Shown here: positions 61,453 to 64,000 of the stretch, one piece after another
Position numbering within the stretch: the first letter of the stretch is position 1
Layout of the letters: every line of letters starts with the position of its first letter
From: Nematostella vectensis
Taxonomy: Eukaryota; Cnidaria; Anthozoa; Actiniaria; Edwardsiidae
DNA length: 64,000 nucleotides
Assembly (NCBI RefSeq): GCF_932526225.1
Contig: NC_064037.1
Coordinates: 3,498,996-3,562,995 of the forward strand
Direction: 5' to 3'
Program-made: the position numbers and the translations under genes
Notes under the pieces: generated by a model
What the model was told of the DNA's origin: nothing
Seen by the model: the letters and a program-made list of their open reading frames with translations, nothing else
The model's database searches: none

Positions 61453-63906
61453 TTAAACAGCTTTGCCTGTTTCCCGAGCTGATACCTCGACGTCTTGGCT
61501 CTTTATCTTACCTGCCAGCAATGCATCTTTCTCGTCCTTCTCTGTTGCAAGTTCTAACTCCTCTTCTGGCACTCCAGCTACTGAAGCAAGCCTAGGCTCA
61601 GGCTTGCCCTTAACAAACTTGTGTCCGTTCAAGGACTCCGCACTTACCGAGGTAAGCTCTCGTTTTACACTATCTTCTGCCCTGTGTTCTGGCTCGCCTT
61701 CTGGCTCTCCAGCTATTGAAGTAAGCACGGGCTCTGGCTTTCGATTCACAGAGTTATCCCCATCCCCATTAACCAAGGTAAGCCCTTGTGTAATACTGTT
61801 TTCTGAGGTGTGTTCTAGGTCTTCTACTTGTATTCCAGCTTTTGAAGTTAGCCCAGACGCTGGAGGCTTCCCATTCACCGAGGTACTTCCTTGAAAATCA
61901 CAATATTCAACTGTTCGGTTCTCCGTTGACTTTAAGTCACGGATGGAATGTTCTTGATGTGGCTCATTTGCGGCAGGGGTTAGATCCTGAAGCACATAAT
62001 CACTGTTTAAAGATTGTAGATCAGCTACTCCAACTTCGTTTATGGTGCCTCTTGTCAACAGTTTATCGCCTGTTGCAGTAGGCTCCAGATTATCAATAGC
62101 CTCTGGGGTGTTCCGAAGCTCTCGCCCTACCACAACATTCTCTTTGTGCTCCAGCTGAGCCACGACCTTCTCTGGGGTGTGCTCAAGCTCTTCATCTAAG
62201 ATTTCTAGGGCGTCGTCAGAGAGTACATCCGATTCTTTGTCTGATTCTTGTACAGACTCACCGTTCGCACCAAGAACCCCTTCACACAACATAGCGTTAT
62301 CACTGGTGCCAACCATTACTTTGGCAGTTCTGGGATCACGTTTTGAATCAGCAAGTGCAGCTGTTTGAAGAAAATTTTCCAGTTTTCCGCTTCCAATTCC
62401 TAATGACCAAACCTTAGTACTTAGTGTAGACTTTGAATGTTGAACTGGGGCTGCATTTGTTGCACTATTCTGAATATCTTTGGTGCCTTCCTTCACTTTA
62501 TGTGCATCATCGCTACACTGAGCTTGCTCTCGTATCCTGTGGCAAACACCAAAAATGATTCCATCAAGGAACTCTTTCACTGCTGCCATTTGAGCTTCAG
62601 CTTGATCTTCATCATCAAATGTTTCTCGATGGTCTTCTTTGACTAATTCCTCTATCGGACATGTCTCTTCCTGGACACTCTGACCTATGTTCCCCATGTA
62701 GGGCTCTTGATACGTCTTGGTAGTACAATCTCTTTCAAGCTGAGTGTGCTCTTCTCCTAATACTTGTCCATCAGCATCCTCTAAGGGAGTCTGATCTCGC
62801 ACTTCCACATTTGACACTTCATCGGCGTTACCGGACACTTTACCTTTCCCAGCCATATCTCCAGAGAAGTCTACATCTATTACGTCAGTATCGAAAACCT
62901 CATCATTAACATCTTGTAACAGGGAACTTGCTGTGATTTCTTCTGGCTCTTCCTCACCAGATACATGGATGCCGATGGTCTTAGATTCTTTATCTTGGTC
63001 CTGGGTAAGCAGTTTTTGTTTTTCTAATTCTTTAAGATCAGTCACTTCTTCACCGCCGTCTTTTAATAGCGTTGTGTTCATTCCTGACTTTTCAATTCTT
63101 GGTTCTTCATCCGTCATTCCCGTCACAGACTCTGAATGTAAATGAGTGTGGTCACCACCAATCTGTTCCTTGTTGTCTAATTCATCAGAGTCCAACACCC
63201 CAACACCATTTTCTAACGATATGCTGGTTGTGGGCAGTTCCGGCTCTTCGACAATTGATTTTTCCTGTCCACTTGCCTCGTTAGTCTCTAACATCATCTC
63301 CTGCACCTTTTCAACTAGCTCAACCTCTTCGACTTCTACAACTTCCCCATTAGCCTTGTCTGTAGAATCAGACACCAGCGATTTTTCTGAAAGGCCAGTG
63401 GCATTTCCAGCTTGCACTTCTTTAACCTCTAGGCTTTCTGTAATTTCTACCGCATTTCTTTTGTCTTCTATACGACGTGCTACTACCTCAACGTCATTCG
63501 ATTTATCATTGGTACTAACTCTTGCGATTTCCACACCATTGACAGAAGACACCAGCTGTCTGCAAGGGGTATCAACGTCTTCTGAATAATCCGGCTCGGA
63601 TATAAAACTATCAACATTACCGTAGTTCGCGCCATGCTGGATATGTACAGAGCCAGTCGCCACTGTATCTGCATTCTCCTCTAAGGTCAGGAGTTCGAAA
63701 TCCTCCTTTCTTTCTTGTGTATAAAAGCTAGTACTCTTCTCTTCAGGTGAAGCAGCATTATCAGACTGCTGCGCCACATTTACACAAAGGTCTAGACTCT
63801 TGGTAATGTCTAGATTCTTGGAAATGTCAAGATTCTTGGAAATATCTAGACTCTTGGAAAGGTCTATTACCGCAGCAGGCTTGTCAGCACCGCTGAGAGG
63901 CTTGCC
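61453..63906 (-). CDS. Long acidic repetitive protein, terminal exon (partial)
   Basis: An open frame of 817 codons runs from an acceptor (TTTCTAG|GGC at 63907/63906) to the stop at 61453; earlier exons lie beyond the window. There is no natural ATG at the usual predicted start: codon 63777 is GTG and the frame continues upstream to the acceptor. The N-terminal part has four hexads of the type LDISKN. The body is very rich in Glu, Asp, Ser and Val, and probably disordered. The only clearly hydrophobic segment, about residues 443-454 of this exon, is VKEFLDGIIFGV, an amphipathic helix matching the PKA RII-anchoring pattern. The last 130 residues hold three imperfect repeats of about 38-40 residues around KPEP-LTS-AG-PE-ELE. 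No known domain was recognised. It may be a scaffold-type protein, but that is inference. Confidence 0.75.
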   Translation of the reverse strand, partial: GKPLSGADKPAAVIDLSKSLDISKNLDISKNLDITKSLDLCVNVAQQSDNAASPEEKSTSFYTQERKEDFELLTLEENADTVATGSVHIQHGANYGNVDSFISEPDYSEDVDTPCRQLVSSVNGVEIARVSTNDKSNDVEVVARRIEDKRNAVEITESLEVKEVQAGNATGLSEKSLVSDSTDKANGEVVEVEEVELVEKVQEMMLETNEASGQEKSIVEEPELPTTSISLENGVGVLDSDELDNKEQIGGDHTHLHSESVTGMTDEEPRIEKSGMNTTLLKDGGEEVTDLKELEKQKLLTQDQDKESKTIGIHVSGEEEPEEITASSLLQDVNDEVFDTDVIDVDFSGDMAGKGKVSGNADEVSNVEVRDQTPLEDADGQVLGEEHTQLERDCTTKTYQEPYMGNIGQSVQEETCPIEELVKEDHRETFDDEDQAEAQMAAVKEFLDGIIFGVCHRIREQAQCSDDAHKVKEGTKDIQNSATNAAPVQHSKSTLSTKVWSLGIGSGKLENFLQTAALADSKRDPRTAKVMVGTSDNAMLCEGVLGANGESVQESDKESDVLSDDALEILDEELEHTPEKVVAQLEHKENVVVGRELRNTPEAIDNLEPTATGDKLLTRGTINEVGVADLQSLNSDYVLQDLTPAANEPHQEHSIRDLKSTENRTVEYCDFQGSTSVNGKPPASGLTSKAGIQVEDLEHTSENSITQGLTLVNGDGDNSVNRKPEPVLTSIAGEPEGEPEHRAEDSVKRELTSVSAESLNGHKFVKGKPEPRLASVAGVPEEELELATEKDEKDALLAGKIKSQDVEVSARETGKAV

Positions 63907-64000
63907 CTAGAAATCCAAACAGCGTAACATGTAAAATAGCAGGTGACTTAAAATGTGCTAATAAAAATATAAAAAAGTATTTTTAAAAAATTGATGCCTA

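Overview
This is intron-rich animal genomic DNA, not prokaryotic. The coding regions are split into short exons with GT-AG introns, the background is AT-rich, and a tRNA-derived SINE, several MITEs and at least six large tandem arrays are present. Gene content (an SLC22 transporter, a protein 4.1 with FERM and C-terminal domains, a DUF218-LACC1 fusion, a KDZ transposase) and repeat style suggest an invertebrate, most likely an anthozoan cnidarian such as a sea anemone. That assignment is inference; only homology searches could settle it.

Layout. (1) 801-3147, + strand: the last four exons of an SLC22 organic ion transporter, whose introns hold two Mutator-like elements with 9-10 bp target duplications. 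(2) 4449-30421: an interval bounded by two perfectly identical, inverted 87-bp repeats. It holds an 18-exon KDZ (Zisupton-like) transposase gene of about 1220 codons starting just inside the left repeat, a 3.1-kb satellite of about 107-bp units, a two-exon zinc-finger/acidic/Cys-rich gene, and a minus-strand gene with a zinc ribbon and a Pro/Thr/Ala repeat. The interval may be one very large transposon. (3) 30485-48098, + strand: a complete 21-exon protein 4.1 gene (about 1002 aa). Three of its introns carry tandem arrays whose repeat unit contains a splice-site-like sequence. (4) 51203-57990, + strand: a five-exon gene fusing a DUF218 domain to a LACC1/YfiH purine-nucleoside enzyme domain and ending in a CaaX-type motif. 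One intron is filled by a 25-bp minisatellite. (5) 61453-63906, - strand: the last exon of a long acidic protein with internal repeats and one short helix matching the RII-anchoring signature.

The flanking and right-hand genes (SLC22, protein 4.1, LACC1 fusion, acidic protein) look like ordinary host genes. The interior of region 2 looks like mobile DNA with cargo. Exon models were built by eye from reading frame, splice consensus and phase agreement. For the KDZ, protein 4.1 and LACC1 genes the summed exon lengths are divisible by three.
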